From assembly GCF_018829635.1 (NCBI RefSeq), contig NZ_JAHKKG010000005.1, positions 558,001 to 622,000 on the forward strand: a DNA stretch of 64,000 bases, in the 5' to 3' direction. This DNA is from Paractinoplanes bogorensis. GTDB taxonomy: Bacteria > Actinomycetota > Actinomycetes > Mycobacteriales > Micromonosporaceae. Below, in pieces: positions 8,296-16,861 of the stretch. The notes below the pieces were generated by a model. It was not told the DNA's origin and did no database searches. It saw only the letters and a list, made by a program, of their open reading frames with translations. The translations under genes and the position numbers were made by a program. Within the stretch, counting starts at the first letter, position 1, and the number at the start of each line of letters is the position of its first letter.

Positions 8296-8776
8296 CCAGT
8301 TCGCGCATCGCCTTCATGTAGCGGCCGGTCGCGTAGCGCTGCACCAGCTTCGCGACCGGGCCGCCGAGCCGGGTCAGCAGGGTCGCCGGACGGCTGAAGG
8401 CGCGGATCTCGAACCGGACCGAACCGTCGGCGTCCAGCCGTACGAGAAAAGCCTCTTCGCCCGCCTCGGGATGCCCGGGCAGCGTGCCGTAGGCGAAACC
8501 GCGCCGGTCCGGCTCGTCGACCACGTAGACGACCCGGCACGGGATGGTCATGCCGTAGAAGCGCAGCCGGGCCTCGGCCCCCTCGGCCGGGCGCGGCAGC
8601 TCGCCGACCGGGCGCATCCCGGCGATCCGGTGCATCCGCCAGGCGAACAGACCGTCCGCGGCCCGCTCGAAAGCCGCGCGACCGTGAGCGATGCGCTCAT
8701 CGCGGACGACGTGCGCGTATCCGGCGGGCATCCGCTCGTCGCGGGTGGCGCCCACCTCGGCGTACGTGAGGCTCAT
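8288..8776 (-). CDS. DUF1990 family protein
   Basis: 162 residues. TYAEVGATRD...MPAGYAHVVRDERIAHGRAAFERAADGL and ARLRFYGMTIPCRVVYVVDEPDRRGFAYGTLPGHPEAGEEAF match the DUF1990 pattern, a small beta-barrel resembling SRPBCC-type ligand-binding proteins. No enzymatic function is established. Its ATG overlaps the stop of the PrsW gene (ATGA), making it the last gene of a three-gene coupled operon. Confidence 0.88.
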   Translation of the reverse strand: MSLTYAEVGATRDERMPAGYAHVVRDERIAHGRAAFERAADGLFAWRMHRIAGMRPVGELPRPAEGAEARLRFYGMTIPCRVVYVVDEPDRRGFAYGTLPGHPEAGEEAFLVRLDADGSVRFEIRAFSRPATLLTRLGGPVAKLVQRYATGRYMKAMRELAN

Positions 8777-9939
8777 GGGGTGACCCCGCGCAGCCGGAGC
8801 AGTTCGTGGCGGGCGTGCGCCACCCGTGGGGTCTCCTCGCCGCCCGACGAAGCGATCTCGTGGGCCAGGTCGCCCGCGCTCTCGACCAGCAGGCGGGCCC
8901 GGCGCCCGTTGCCGACCAGTTTGGCGAAGTGGCGGCGCTGCTGGTGCAGGCCGCTCACCGCGTCCAGCAGCGGCTGGTCGACCACGCCGTTCTCGACCTC
9001 GGGAGCGAGCAGATCGCGCATCCACGCGCGTTCGGTGGACGACGCCATCCGCCGCACCACGGACAGCACGACCAGGGCGAGCGGCATCAGGATCAGGTAG
9101 GGCCCGACGACGGTCAGGAGCACGTTGCCCGCGAACAGACCGGACGCGTCGTCCCAGGCGAAGTGCAGGAACATGCTGGCCAGGCACACGATCACACCGC
9201 GGACGACATGACGCTCGCCCTGGGCCCGGCCCAGGATCCACATCACGCCCGCGCAGAAGACCGCGCTGAACAGGGCGTGCGACGTGATGCCGACCAGGCC
9301 GCGCAGCGCCAGGATGTACAGCGAGGACTCCAGCTGCCCGGCGCCGAAGGTCGAGGTGGCGTTGTTGTACGCGTACAGGACGTCCTCGGACACCTGGAAC
9401 CCGAGCCCGATGAACGCACCGATGATGAACCCGTCATACGCGCTGCGAATCAGCCGCGGCGCCAGGGCGATCAGCAGGATCAGGCCGAGCGCCTTGCTCC
9501 ACTCCTCGTCGATCGGCGCGCTGAAGCCCGCGCCCCAGGTGCTCGCGCCGGTCGGGCCGAGCAGTTTCTGCCAGATCTCGAGCAGGGCGGTGTTGGCCGG
9601 CAGGGCGATCCAGAACGTGGCGGCCACGGCACCCCAGACGAAGCCGGTGGCCAGCAGCCCGCCCGGCTGCGCGGTGTAGCGGTTCTGCCGCCGCAGGAAC
9701 AGCAGCCACGGGATCAGGTAGATCGCGAAGAACAGGATGCCGCTGGTCAGGGCGACCCGGTAGGTGCTCGACCCGGGACCGAAGTACTTGACCATGCCCA
9801 CCGCGCCCGCGCCGACCCCGATCAGGTAGATCCAGAAGGCCGGGTTGTGCGGCTGCAGGAACCGGTAGGGGGTGCCCCACCCGGACTGCTCGATGGACGC
9901 CAGTTGTGCGTTCTTGGCCGGACTGCTCGTGACTGTCAT
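8773..9939 (-). CDS. PrsW-family glutamic-type intramembrane protease
   Basis: 388 residues starting MTVTSSPAKNAQ. About eight hydrophobic segments run from residue 34 to 290. Motifs expected of PrsW are present: EEWSKALG (EExxK) near residue 145, GLGFQVSEDVLYAY (FxxxEd) near 180, GITSHALFSA near 220 and HFAWD near 260, so the active-site glutamates appear intact. The roughly 90-residue C-terminal extension is soluble and helical. In Bacillus, PrsW cleaves an anti-sigma factor; here the substrate is unknown. The start overlaps the stop of the upstream single-pass membrane protein (ATGA). Confidence 0.9.
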   Translation of the reverse strand: MTVTSSPAKNAQLASIEQSGWGTPYRFLQPHNPAFWIYLIGVGAGAVGMVKYFGPGSSTYRVALTSGILFFAIYLIPWLLFLRRQNRYTAQPGGLLATGFVWGAVAATFWIALPANTALLEIWQKLLGPTGASTWGAGFSAPIDEEWSKALGLILLIALAPRLIRSAYDGFIIGAFIGLGFQVSEDVLYAYNNATSTFGAGQLESSLYILALRGLVGITSHALFSAVFCAGVMWILGRAQGERHVVRGVIVCLASMFLHFAWDDASGLFAGNVLLTVVGPYLILMPLALVVLSVVRRMASSTERAWMRDLLAPEVENGVVDQPLLDAVSGLHQQRRHFAKLVGNGRRARLLVESAGDLAHEIASSGGEETPRVAHARHELLRLRGVTP

Positions 9940-10559
9940 TCGCTCGCTCCCGGGGTGATGCTGCGCAGGAACGTGTCGATCTCGCCGGAGTACTGCTGGA
10001 ACTCGCCCGGCACGGTGCTCGCGTCGATCAGCAGGGCCGGTGCGTTGTCGGGTGAGGTTGCCGACATCTTGAACGCGGCGAGCAGTTCGTCGCCGCCCGG
10101 ACCGCTCGCACTGCGCACCACACCGACCAGCCCGGACGAGGTGGTGAACGTGCTGGGCGCGCCGGAGATGTTGGCGTCCGGGTCTTCGGCGCTGATCACC
10201 TGGCTCAGGAACGCCGCGGCGCTGCCCGTGAACGCGGCCCCGGTCATCTGGATCGTCGCGCCGCCCTTGACCAGCTTGACCTGGTCGTTGGTCGGGCTCA
10301 CGCCGGTGTTGTCCCTGGTCAGGGCGCCGTCTTCGAGCTGCCAGCCGACCGGGGGCACGGCCGTGGCACCCTCGCCCAGGTCGAGCACGTCGCCCGCCCG
10401 GGTCGGGTTGTCCCACGGGACGACCGCGTTCAGCGCCGGCCAGCCGTAGATCAGCAGCAGCGCGACGACGAGAACGAACAGCGCCGGCTTCAGTTGCCGC
10501 CGATCCAGGCCGAACCATCGATGTTCGACCGGCACCCAACCCGGTAACTCTGTAGTCAT
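9936..10559 (-). CDS. Single-pass membrane protein with extracytoplasmic domain, unknown function
   Basis: 207 residues. A basic cytoplasmic N-terminus (EHRWFGLDRRQLKP) precedes one membrane helix (ALFVLVVALLLIYGWPAL, about residues 26-43). The rest is soluble and probably extracytoplasmic (N-in, C-out): beta-rich with several Thr/Ser segments. I do not recognise the domain. RBS GAGGGGG lies six bases upstream of the ATG. It is translationally coupled to the PrsW protease, whose known relatives cut single-pass proteins, so it is a plausible substrate or partner (inference). Confidence 0.8.
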   Translation of the reverse strand: MTTELPGWVPVEHRWFGLDRRQLKPALFVLVVALLLIYGWPALNAVVPWDNPTRAGDVLDLGEGATAVPPVGWQLEDGALTRDNTGVSPTNDQVKLVKGGATIQMTGAAFTGSAAAFLSQVISAEDPDANISGAPSTFTTSSGLVGVVRSASGPGGDELLAAFKMSATSPDNAPALLIDASTVPGEFQQYSGEIDTFLRSITPGASE

Positions 10560-10625
10560 GAGACCCCCTCGGACAACAACCTAGTGCCGGGGACAGTCGA
10601 TCGCGCGGATTGACGGGAGCGGTTA

Positions 10626-12746
10626 GTGGGAAGCAACGCCCGCATGAAGATCTGGCCTGGCAACCCCTACCCGCTCGGTGCGACATATGACGGGGGTGGC
10701 ACCAATTTCGCCCTTTTCTCCGAGATCGCCGACCGGGTCGAGCTCTGCCTGTTCGACGACGACGGCAAGGAGACCCGGATCGACCTTCCGGAGCGGGAAG
10801 CCCTCGTCTGGCACGGCTACCTGCCCCGGATCGTGCCCGGCCAGCGCTACGGATATCGGATCCACGGCCCCTACGACCCCGCCAACGGCCTGCGCTGCAA
10901 CCCGAACAAACTGCTTCTCGACCCGTACGCCAAGGCCATCGACGGGCGCAACGACTGGAACGAGGCGCTGTTCGCCTACCGGTTCGGCGAGCCCGATTCC
11001 CGTAACGACGACGACTCCGCCCCGTACGCCCAGAAATCGGTGGTGATCAACCCGTTCTTCGACTGGGGCAACGACCGGCCGCTGCGGGTCCCGTTCCACC
11101 AGACGGTCATCTACGAGGCGCACGTGAAAGGCATGACCGAGCGCCACCCCGACATTCCCGAGGACGTCCGCGGAACGTATTCCGGACTCGCCCACCCGGC
11201 GATGATCCGCTATCTCAAGGACCTCGGCATCACCGCCGTCGAACTGATGCCGGTGCACCAGTTCGTGCACGACAGCACCCTGGTCGACCGCGGCCTGACG
11301 AACTACTGGGGATACAACACCATCGGCTTCTTCGCCCCGCACAACGGCTACGCCTCGTTCGGCGGCCACGGCGGTCAGGTGCAGGAGTTCAAATCGATGG
11401 TGAAAGCGCTGCACCAGGCCGGCATCGAGGTGATTCTCGACGTCGTCTACAACCACACCGCCGAAGGCAACCACCTCGGGCCGACACTGTCTTTCCGCGG
11501 CATCGACAATCCCGCCTACTACCGGCTGGTCGACGAGGACAAGCAGTACTACTACGACACCACCGGCACCGGGAACAGCCTGAATGTGCGGCACCACGAA
11601 TCGCTGCGCCTCATCATGGATTCGCTGCGCTACTGGGTCACCGAGATGCACGTCGACGGTTTCCGGTTCGACCTGGCCGCCGCACTGGCCCGCGAATTCC
11701 ACGCCGTCGACCGGCTGGCCGCGTTCTTCGACCTGGTCAACCAGGACCCGGTGGTCTCCCAGGTCAAGCTGATCGCGGAACCGTGGGACGTCGGCGACGG
11801 CGGCTACCAGGTCGGCGGATTCCCGCCGCTGTGGACCGAATGGAACGGCCGCTACCGCGATTCGGTCCGCGATTTCTGGCGCGGCGAGCCGTCCTCGCTG
11901 GGCGAGTTCGCGTCCCGTTTCACCGGCAGTTCCGACCTGTACGAGATCGACGGGCGCCGGCCGATCGCGTCCATCAACTTCGTCACCGCCCACGACGGTT
12001 TCACCCTGACCGACCTGGTGTCCTACAACGAGAAACACAACGACGCCAACGGTGAGGGCAACCGCGACGGCGAGAGCCACAACCGCTCGTGGAACTGCGG
12101 CGTCGAGGGTCCGACCGACGATCCCGACATCGTGGCCCTGCGGGAACGGCAGAAACGCAATTTCCTGGCCACCCTGCTGCTCTCGCAGGGCGTCCCGATG
12201 ATCGCCCACGGCGACGAACTCGGCCGCACCCAGAACGGCAACAACAACGTCTACTGCCAGGACAACGACATCAGCTGGGTCGACTGGGACGACGCCCGCA
12301 ACCAGGACGTGCTGACCGGATTCACCCGCCGCCTGAACGAACTGCGGGCCAAGCACCCGATCTTCCGCCGCCGCCGTTTCTTCACCGGCGACACGGTCGA
12401 CGGCGTGCCCGACATCGCCTGGCTGCGCCGCGACGGCCAGCCGATGACCGAGGCCGACTGGAACACCCGCAGCGGCATGACGATGACGGTTTTCCTCAAC
12501 GGGCACGGCATTCCGGAACGCGACGCCCTGGGCGAACCGATCACCGACGATTCGTTCCTGCTGCTGTTCAATCCGCTCGGTGACGCGGTGCAGTTCACGC
12601 TGCCCGACAAGAATTTCGGCCGCACCTGGGAAGTCGTCGTCAATACGGCCGATCCGCTGCTGGCCACCCGCCGCAAAACCGCGAAAGCGGCCTCCCAGAT
12701 CGACGTCACCGGACATACGCTGGTTGTTTTGCGCTGTCGCTATTAA
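10626..12746 (+). CDS. glgX: Glycogen debranching enzyme GlgX (isoamylase-type)
   Basis: 706 residues from GTG 10626 (GGGAG six bases upstream); the ATG at 10644 is an alternative start. It begins MKIWPGNPYPLGATYDGGGTNFALFSE, the CBM48-type N-terminal domain. The GH13 barrel motifs are intact: VDGFRFDLA near residue 343 (nucleophile Asp), LIAEPWDVG near 383 (acid/base Glu) and TAHDGF near 454. GlgX hydrolyses alpha-1,6 branches of phosphorylase-limit dextrins during glycogen breakdown. It stands alone, with no other glg gene nearby, and is followed directly by a dispersed hairpin repeat that may end its transcript. Confidence 0.95.
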   Translation: MGSNARMKIWPGNPYPLGATYDGGGTNFALFSEIADRVELCLFDDDGKETRIDLPEREALVWHGYLPRIVPGQRYGYRIHGPYDPANGLRCNPNKLLLDPYAKAIDGRNDWNEALFAYRFGEPDSRNDDDSAPYAQKSVVINPFFDWGNDRPLRVPFHQTVIYEAHVKGMTERHPDIPEDVRGTYSGLAHPAMIRYLKDLGITAVELMPVHQFVHDSTLVDRGLTNYWGYNTIGFFAPHNGYASFGGHGGQVQEFKSMVKALHQAGIEVILDVVYNHTAEGNHLGPTLSFRGIDNPAYYRLVDEDKQYYYDTTGTGNSLNVRHHESLRLIMDSLRYWVTEMHVDGFRFDLAAALAREFHAVDRLAAFFDLVNQDPVVSQVKLIAEPWDVGDGGYQVGGFPPLWTEWNGRYRDSVRDFWRGEPSSLGEFASRFTGSSDLYEIDGRRPIASINFVTAHDGFTLTDLVSYNEKHNDANGEGNRDGESHNRSWNCGVEGPTDDPDIVALRERQKRNFLATLLLSQGVPMIAHGDELGRTQNGNNNVYCQDNDISWVDWDDARNQDVLTGFTRRLNELRAKHPIFRRRRFFTGDTVDGVPDIAWLRRDGQPMTEADWNTRSGMTMTVFLNGHGIPERDALGEPITDDSFLLLFNPLGDAVQFTLPDKNFGRTWEVVVNTADPLLATRRKTAKAASQIDVTGHTLVVLRCRY

Positions 12747-12881
12747 GAGCCTTTTGTCCCGGCGGGGTGGTGGGTACGGACCGTCGCTCCCGCGGGGACC
12801 CGGGCGGGGTGAGCAGGGCGCTGGCGCGCCCAGAACGCTCACCCCACCCGGGCGGCCTGCGTGAGTGGTTGCGCCCGGAAA
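12745..12881 (+). repeat. Dispersed intergenic hairpin repeat, copy A
   Basis: This begins at the glgX stop codon and fills much of the 322-bp gap to the next gene. It contains GTGGTGGGTACGGACCGTCG and CTCCCGCGGGGACC, shared with the copy near 15.4 kb. It then has a long hairpin: CCCGGGCGGGGTGAGC (12799-12814) pairs with GCTCACCCCACCCGGG (12837-12852), one mismatch in 16. An inner stem GGGCGC/GCGCCC (12816-12821/12826-12831) sits inside. It probably ends the glgX transcript; whether it is also a mobile element is unknown. Beyond it, 12882-13068 shows nothing recognisable. Confidence 0.8.
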
Positions 12882-13068
12882 GCCTGCCGGTTGCGCCCGG
12901 ATTGATCAGTCGATTCGGACATGGCGAAACCTCGAAATGGGCCTTTCCGCTCCGAGGGGTGCAGTTCGGGACTGATGCATAGGGATCGCACCGGCGGCTA
13001 CCCCACACGCATTGATCGTGTTCTCGGCTGCGACGATCGCGGCTCCTGCGCACACTTCGGGGGCCGAC

Positions 13069-14559
13069 GTGAATGACGAGATTGAGCCGACCGGCGACGA
13101 AGAGGGCGAATCGTCCGGTGACGGGATCGAGCCAACGGCTGATAACGAGATCGAGCTGATCAGCGACGGTGACGGGATGGCCGTCTTCGGGAACGCGGCC
13201 GCCGTCGACCGGTTTCTGACCGCCGAGAATCTGCCCTCCAAGGACCTCGGGATGCAGCGGATCACGTCCGCGCTCAAGACCGGCTCCACGGTGGCGAAGG
13301 CGGCGTCCGAGATCTCGAAGCACTCGGGTCGCTGGGTGATGCTGTCGGCCGACTCGGCGCGGAAGATGCAGCATCACGGCCTGATGAAGGGTTCGGCGTC
13401 GCACCTGAGCCGGGCCGTGCTGACGACCCGCAAGGGCGAGATCAGCGGGCTGCTCGAGATCGTGCGGACCGGGAAGACGGTCGCTACGTTGAGTAACCCG
13501 GCCGCGCTGGCCGCGGCCGCCGCAGCGATGGCGCAGCAGTCGATGCAGCAGAAGATGGACGAGATCACCGATTATCTCGCCGTGATCGACCAGAAGGTCG
13601 ACGACGTGCTCCGCGGCCAGAAGGACGCCGTGCTGGCCGACACGGTCGGTGCCGATGTGGTCATCGGCGAGGCGCTGACCGTCCGGGACCGGGTCGGCCG
13701 GGTCTCCGAGGTCACCTGGTCGAAGGTGCAGGCGACCTCGTTCACGGTCACCAGGACCCTGGCCTACGCGTTGCGGCAGCTCGACGCCCTCGCGGAGAAG
13801 GTCGAACGCCAGGACGACATCGCCGAGATGGCCAAAGCGGCTCAGGAGACGGAGCGCAAGGTGCCGGAATGGCTCGCCGTGCTCGCCCGGAGCGTGCAGA
13901 TGCAGGACGCGATCGCCCTGCTGGAGCTCGACCGGGTGCTCGACTCGTCCCCGGACGAACTGGACCGGCACCGCCTCGGGCTGAGCGCGGCCCGGGAGAA
14001 CCGGATGGACCTGATCGCGCAGGCCACCGACCGTCTGCTGGCCCGCATGGACACGGCCGCGCGCACCGCCAACAAGAGGGTGCTGCTGAATCCGGTGTCG
14101 TCGCCGGCCGTGGTGCGGTCGAGCAACCGGGTCATGGCGGGTGTGCTCGACTTCCGGGACTGGCTGGGGATCGAGAACAGCCAGGAGACCCGCAAGGTGA
14201 GGCGCTGGCTGGACGCGGCCGGCGACGGCGTCAACGCGGCTCTGAACACCGGCCGGGGCGCCCTCGACGCGACCGTGCACCACGGTGGGCGGGCGCTGAC
14301 CGCCACCGCACAGCACAGCGGCCGGGCGCTCGAAGTGGCGGCGGATCAGGGCAAGGGCGCGCTGGACGCCACGGCCGGAGCCCTCGATGTCGCAGCGCAG
14401 CACGGAAAGGCGGCGCTGGATGCCACGGCGGGTGCTCTCGACGTCGCGGCTCAGCACGGGAAGGACGCGGCCGACGCTGCGGCCCAGGCTGGGAAGTCGG
14501 CCCTCGGGGCCGCCAAGTCGGTCGTGGGTAAGCTGCCCGGCTTCCGGCGCGGCAAGTAG
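13069..14559 (+). CDS. Unrecognised 496-residue protein with LEA-like repetitive C-terminus
   Basis: From GTG 13069, preceded by GGGGG; the frame is open back to 13012, so the start is uncertain. An acidic N-terminus (NDEIEPTGDEEGESSGDG) is followed by a mainly helical domain containing DLGMQRITSALKTGSTVAKA and a short hydrophobic Ala-rich stretch (NPAALAAAAAAMAQQ). A helical region with TVRDRVGRVSEVTWSKVQA follows. The last ~110 residues are near-repeats of the type LDATAGALDVAAQHGKAA, resembling amphipathic LEA or plasma-lipoprotein helices. No enzyme motif or signal peptide is seen. The family is not recognised. The following 216 bp hold nothing clear. Confidence 0.75.
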   Translation: MNDEIEPTGDEEGESSGDGIEPTADNEIELISDGDGMAVFGNAAAVDRFLTAENLPSKDLGMQRITSALKTGSTVAKAASEISKHSGRWVMLSADSARKMQHHGLMKGSASHLSRAVLTTRKGEISGLLEIVRTGKTVATLSNPAALAAAAAAMAQQSMQQKMDEITDYLAVIDQKVDDVLRGQKDAVLADTVGADVVIGEALTVRDRVGRVSEVTWSKVQATSFTVTRTLAYALRQLDALAEKVERQDDIAEMAKAAQETERKVPEWLAVLARSVQMQDAIALLELDRVLDSSPDELDRHRLGLSAARENRMDLIAQATDRLLARMDTAARTANKRVLLNPVSSPAVVRSSNRVMAGVLDFRDWLGIENSQETRKVRRWLDAAGDGVNAALNTGRGALDATVHHGGRALTATAQHSGRALEVAADQGKGALDATAGALDVAAQHGKAALDATAGALDVAAQHGKDAADAAAQAGKSALGAAKSVVGKLPGFRRGK

Positions 14560-14775
14560 GGCGGTCGAGCGCCCGCCGGCGGGTCCACTGGTCGTCGAAG
14601 CCGGTGCCGAGCGTGGGAAGCCGGCTGCCCACTCGGCCGTCAGGGCGGGTCAACGGAATTGCCGGCCGACTTTCCGGGACGCGGCGGACATCAGTCGGGC
14701 GCCGGGATGGGTAGCGGGTGAGGCGGTGTCACCGCGGCGACGACTCGGGGCGCGTCGGGCGTGGGCGGGGCGGTG

Positions 14776-15264
14776 TCAGTGCGGGGACGACTCGGGGTGG
14801 GTGGGCAGGCGCAGTCGCATGGCGGGGTCGGAGGTGCGGGTGAAGCCCAGCGAGGAGTAGAGCGGCTCCGCCGTCGGCGTGGCGCGCAGGTCGGCCACGC
14901 CGGCGCCCTGGGCGCGGAACCAGTCGACCAGTGCTGACGTGCAGGCCCGGGAATATCCGCGGCGGCGGTCGGCCGGGTCGGTCGCCACGTTGAGCATGTA
15001 GCCGACCAGGCCGGCCGGGTTGGCCGGGCCGCCCAGCCGTTCCTCGATGATGCCGACCGCGCACGCCGCCAACTGCCCCGATCCGCGGTCGACGACGAAC
15101 GCGGCCATCGTCGGCGACGGGGCGGACAACCGCCGCACCAGGATGGACGCTGCGGAACGGCGCCAGCCGTTCTCGTCCGAGCCCTCGGGGATGTCGAACA
15201 GCACTGCCCGCAGCCGCACCAGTTCCGCCGCGTCCGCCGCCGTTGCCCGCCGCACTTCGATCAT
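14776..15264 (-). CDS. GNAT family N-acetyltransferase
   Basis: 162 residues from the ATG at 15264 (MIEVRRATAADAAELVRLRAVLF, the usual first strand and helix). The acetyl-CoA site is VGYMLNVATDPADRRRGYSRA (the Q/RxxGxA loop reads RRRGYS), and EPLYSSLGF is the conserved end. The substrate is unknown. The longer frame upstream of 15264 belongs to the dispersed repeat, not to the gene. Confidence 0.88.
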   Translation of the reverse strand: MIEVRRATAADAAELVRLRAVLFDIPEGSDENGWRRSAASILVRRLSAPSPTMAAFVVDRGSGQLAACAVGIIEERLGGPANPAGLVGYMLNVATDPADRRRGYSRACTSALVDWFRAQGAGVADLRATPTAEPLYSSLGFTRTSDPAMRLRLPTHPESSPH

Positions 15265-15300
15265 GCGGCGAGCGTATAGCCGCGCCGGGTTCCGCCCTGT

Positions 15301-15427
15301 CTTTGAGCGCGACCACTCACTCAGGTCGCCGTGGCGCGAGGAGCGCTCTGGACGCGCCAGCGGCCAGCTCCTCGTGTCGCGGTCCCCGCGGGAGCGACGG
15401 TCCGTACCCACCACCCGGCCGGGACAT
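15301..15427 (-). repeat. Dispersed intergenic hairpin repeat, copy B
   Basis: Read on the minus strand, this aligns over about 125 bp with copy A at 12745-12881: the same GTCCCGGC, GGTGGTGGGTACGGACCGTC and CCCGCGGGGACC, and a shared end GTGAGTGGT(T/C)GCGC. The central arms differ in sequence but still pair: GCTCCTCG (15367-15374) with CGAGGAGC (15337-15344), with CTGG/CCAG inside. Sequence change with pairing kept indicates selection on a folded form, probably RNA. Confidence 0.8.
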
Positions 15428-15460
15428 CAGGCACTTGACCTTGATTTCCTGAAGCACCGT

Positions 15461-15504
15461 AGGAGCGACGGCTCACCCACCACCCGGCCGGGACATCCGG
15501 CTCT
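15461..15504 (-). repeat. Dispersed intergenic repeat, truncated copy C
   Basis: On the minus strand this reads AAGAGCCGGATGTCCCGG then CCGGGTGGTGGGTGAGCCGT and CGCTCC, matching the left third of copies A and B; it lacks the hairpin. It starts immediately after the stop of the DUF1479 gene (15511), just as copy A starts at the glgX stop. Copy B follows 34 bp further on in the same orientation. Confidence 0.7.
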
Positions 15505-15510
15505 TGATCT

Positions 15511-16770
15511 TTAAGAGGCGAGCCCCAGGCCGCGGCGGCCGACCTCGTTGAGCTCGCCCTCCTGGAAGCGGTTCTTCCAGTCGCGCTCGTAGTGCTCGGC
15601 CGGGAAGTCGGACGGGCTGGAACCGGTCAGGAAGGCCTCGCGGACCGACGCCGCGTAGGCCTCGTTGCGGTCGCACCACGGGGCGGCGGGGATGTACATG
15701 ACGTTGCCCCAGCCGCGCTGGTCCTGGATCGGGGCGACGCTGTGGATCATGTCGCAGTGCCACCAGACGGAGTCGCCGGCCTTGACGTCGGGGATGCCGG
15801 ACAGCGCGTCCATCAGCATGTCGTGCCACTTGTGGCCGGCCGGGAAGACCTGGTTGACGGTGACGCCGCACATGTCGTCGTCGGGGACGTCGGTGAGCAG
15901 CGGGCGCAGCATCAGGTAGGCCATCGCTCCGGGGATCGGCACCGTGTGCAGGACGCCCTGGTCGTGGTCCATGTCGGACAGCGCCGTCCAGCCCTGGAAC
16001 GTGCGGAACGCCGAGCACATGGTCGAGCCGGGGTATTGCGGGCCGGACGTGCGGTAGGCGGCGTCCCAGGGGTCGTATTGCTCGACGGAGCCGTCGAACA
16101 GGTGGCGGAACGCCTTCTGGTAGGCCTTCGTCATCCACAGGTCGAGGGTGCCGGGGTCGAGGTGGGTGCCCAGGCCGGCCGAGTCGGCGCCCTCGGGGCG
16201 GCGGCGGATGCGGTCGGGGTAGAGGGAGTCGCGCTGCGGGTCGAACCACTGGGTGCCGTCGGCCGCGGTGTGCTTCCACTGGCTGTTGAGGAACGCCTGC
16301 ACCGTGGCCATGCGTTCGCTCTGCCGGGCCTCCATCTGGGCGTGCGACCAGTAGATCGGGTAGATCTCGGGCTTGGAGCCGACGCTGCCGAAGAAGTCGT
16401 CGCCGGGGCCGCGGTAGTTCTCGAAGAACTCGTTCTCCTCGACGTAGCGGACGATGTCGGCGTCCCAGCCGAGGGCCTGCTCGCGCGGGAAGTGGCCGCG
16501 CACCACCATGCAGCCGCGTTTGCGCAGCTGGGAGGCGTCGGCGGTGCCGTTCGCGATGTCGTCGTAGGTGATGACCGGCCACACCTGCTCACCGCGGGCC
16601 TTCGCCGCCACGATCTCGGCCACCTCGGCCCCGACCTGGCGCTCGACCACGGCGAAGACCTCGTCGACCGTCCGGCCGGAGGCCTCGATCTGTGCGCGCA
16701 GCGCGGCCTTGATCTCGCGGGTGGCGCCGGTCAGGTCGGACGGCGTCTCCTCCCAGTGGGGGAGCGGCAT
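15511..16770 (-). CDS. DUF1479 (YbiU-like) Fe(II)/2-oxoglutarate dioxygenase-fold protein
   Basis: 419 residues. The start at 16770 (MPLPHWEETPSD) is set by a strong AGAAGGAGG six bases upstream. The jelly-roll metal motif is visible as GTHLDPGTLDLW (HxD) near residue 200 and the distal His in WWHCDMIHSVAP near 340. YPIYWSHAQMEARQS and PAGHKWHDMLMD are typical of the YbiU/DUF1479 group. An iron-dependent oxygenase on an unknown substrate is expected. The divergent ROK regulator and shared TTCTAG-type sites suggest sugar- or catabolite-linked control (inference). Confidence 0.88.
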   Translation of the reverse strand: MPLPHWEETPSDLTGATREIKAALRAQIEASGRTVDEVFAVVERQVGAEVAEIVAAKARGEQVWPVITYDDIANGTADASQLRKRGCMVVRGHFPREQALGWDADIVRYVEENEFFENYRGPGDDFFGSVGSKPEIYPIYWSHAQMEARQSERMATVQAFLNSQWKHTAADGTQWFDPQRDSLYPDRIRRRPEGADSAGLGTHLDPGTLDLWMTKAYQKAFRHLFDGSVEQYDPWDAAYRTSGPQYPGSTMCSAFRTFQGWTALSDMDHDQGVLHTVPIPGAMAYLMLRPLLTDVPDDDMCGVTVNQVFPAGHKWHDMLMDALSGIPDVKAGDSVWWHCDMIHSVAPIQDQRGWGNVMYIPAAPWCDRNEAYAASVREAFLTGSSPSDFPAEHYERDWKNRFQEGELNEVGRRGLGLAS

Positions 16771-16781
16771 GGCGGGCCTCC

Positions 16782-16855
16782 TTCTAGTCATGGGCCTTTA
16801 CTGGAAACGACCGTACGGGGTGGGGGCCCTTCTAGGCAAGGGGCCTGACTAGAAT
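16782..16855. promoter_or_regulatory. Divergent promoter with CTAGAA-type operators
   Basis: The 91-bp gap between the DUF1479 and ROK genes holds TTCTAGTCA (16782-16790) and its exact reverse complement TGACTAGAA (16846-16854). It also holds TTCTAG (16830-16835), inverted with CTAGAA (16849-16854) across a GC-rich centre. TAGAAT (16850-16855), six bases before the ROK GTG start, is a -10 box for a leaderless transcript. Occupation of the right site would block that promoter, as expected for autoregulation. Confidence 0.65.
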
Positions 16856-16861
16856 GGCATC

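Noticed and set aside
12756..12860. Plus/minus frames giving near-identical peptides at 12.8 and 15.4 kb (VGTDRRSRGD...), resembling a duplicated gene N-terminus
   Set aside because: The similarity lies in a structured intergenic repeat; the frames run into unrelated genes and have no start signals.
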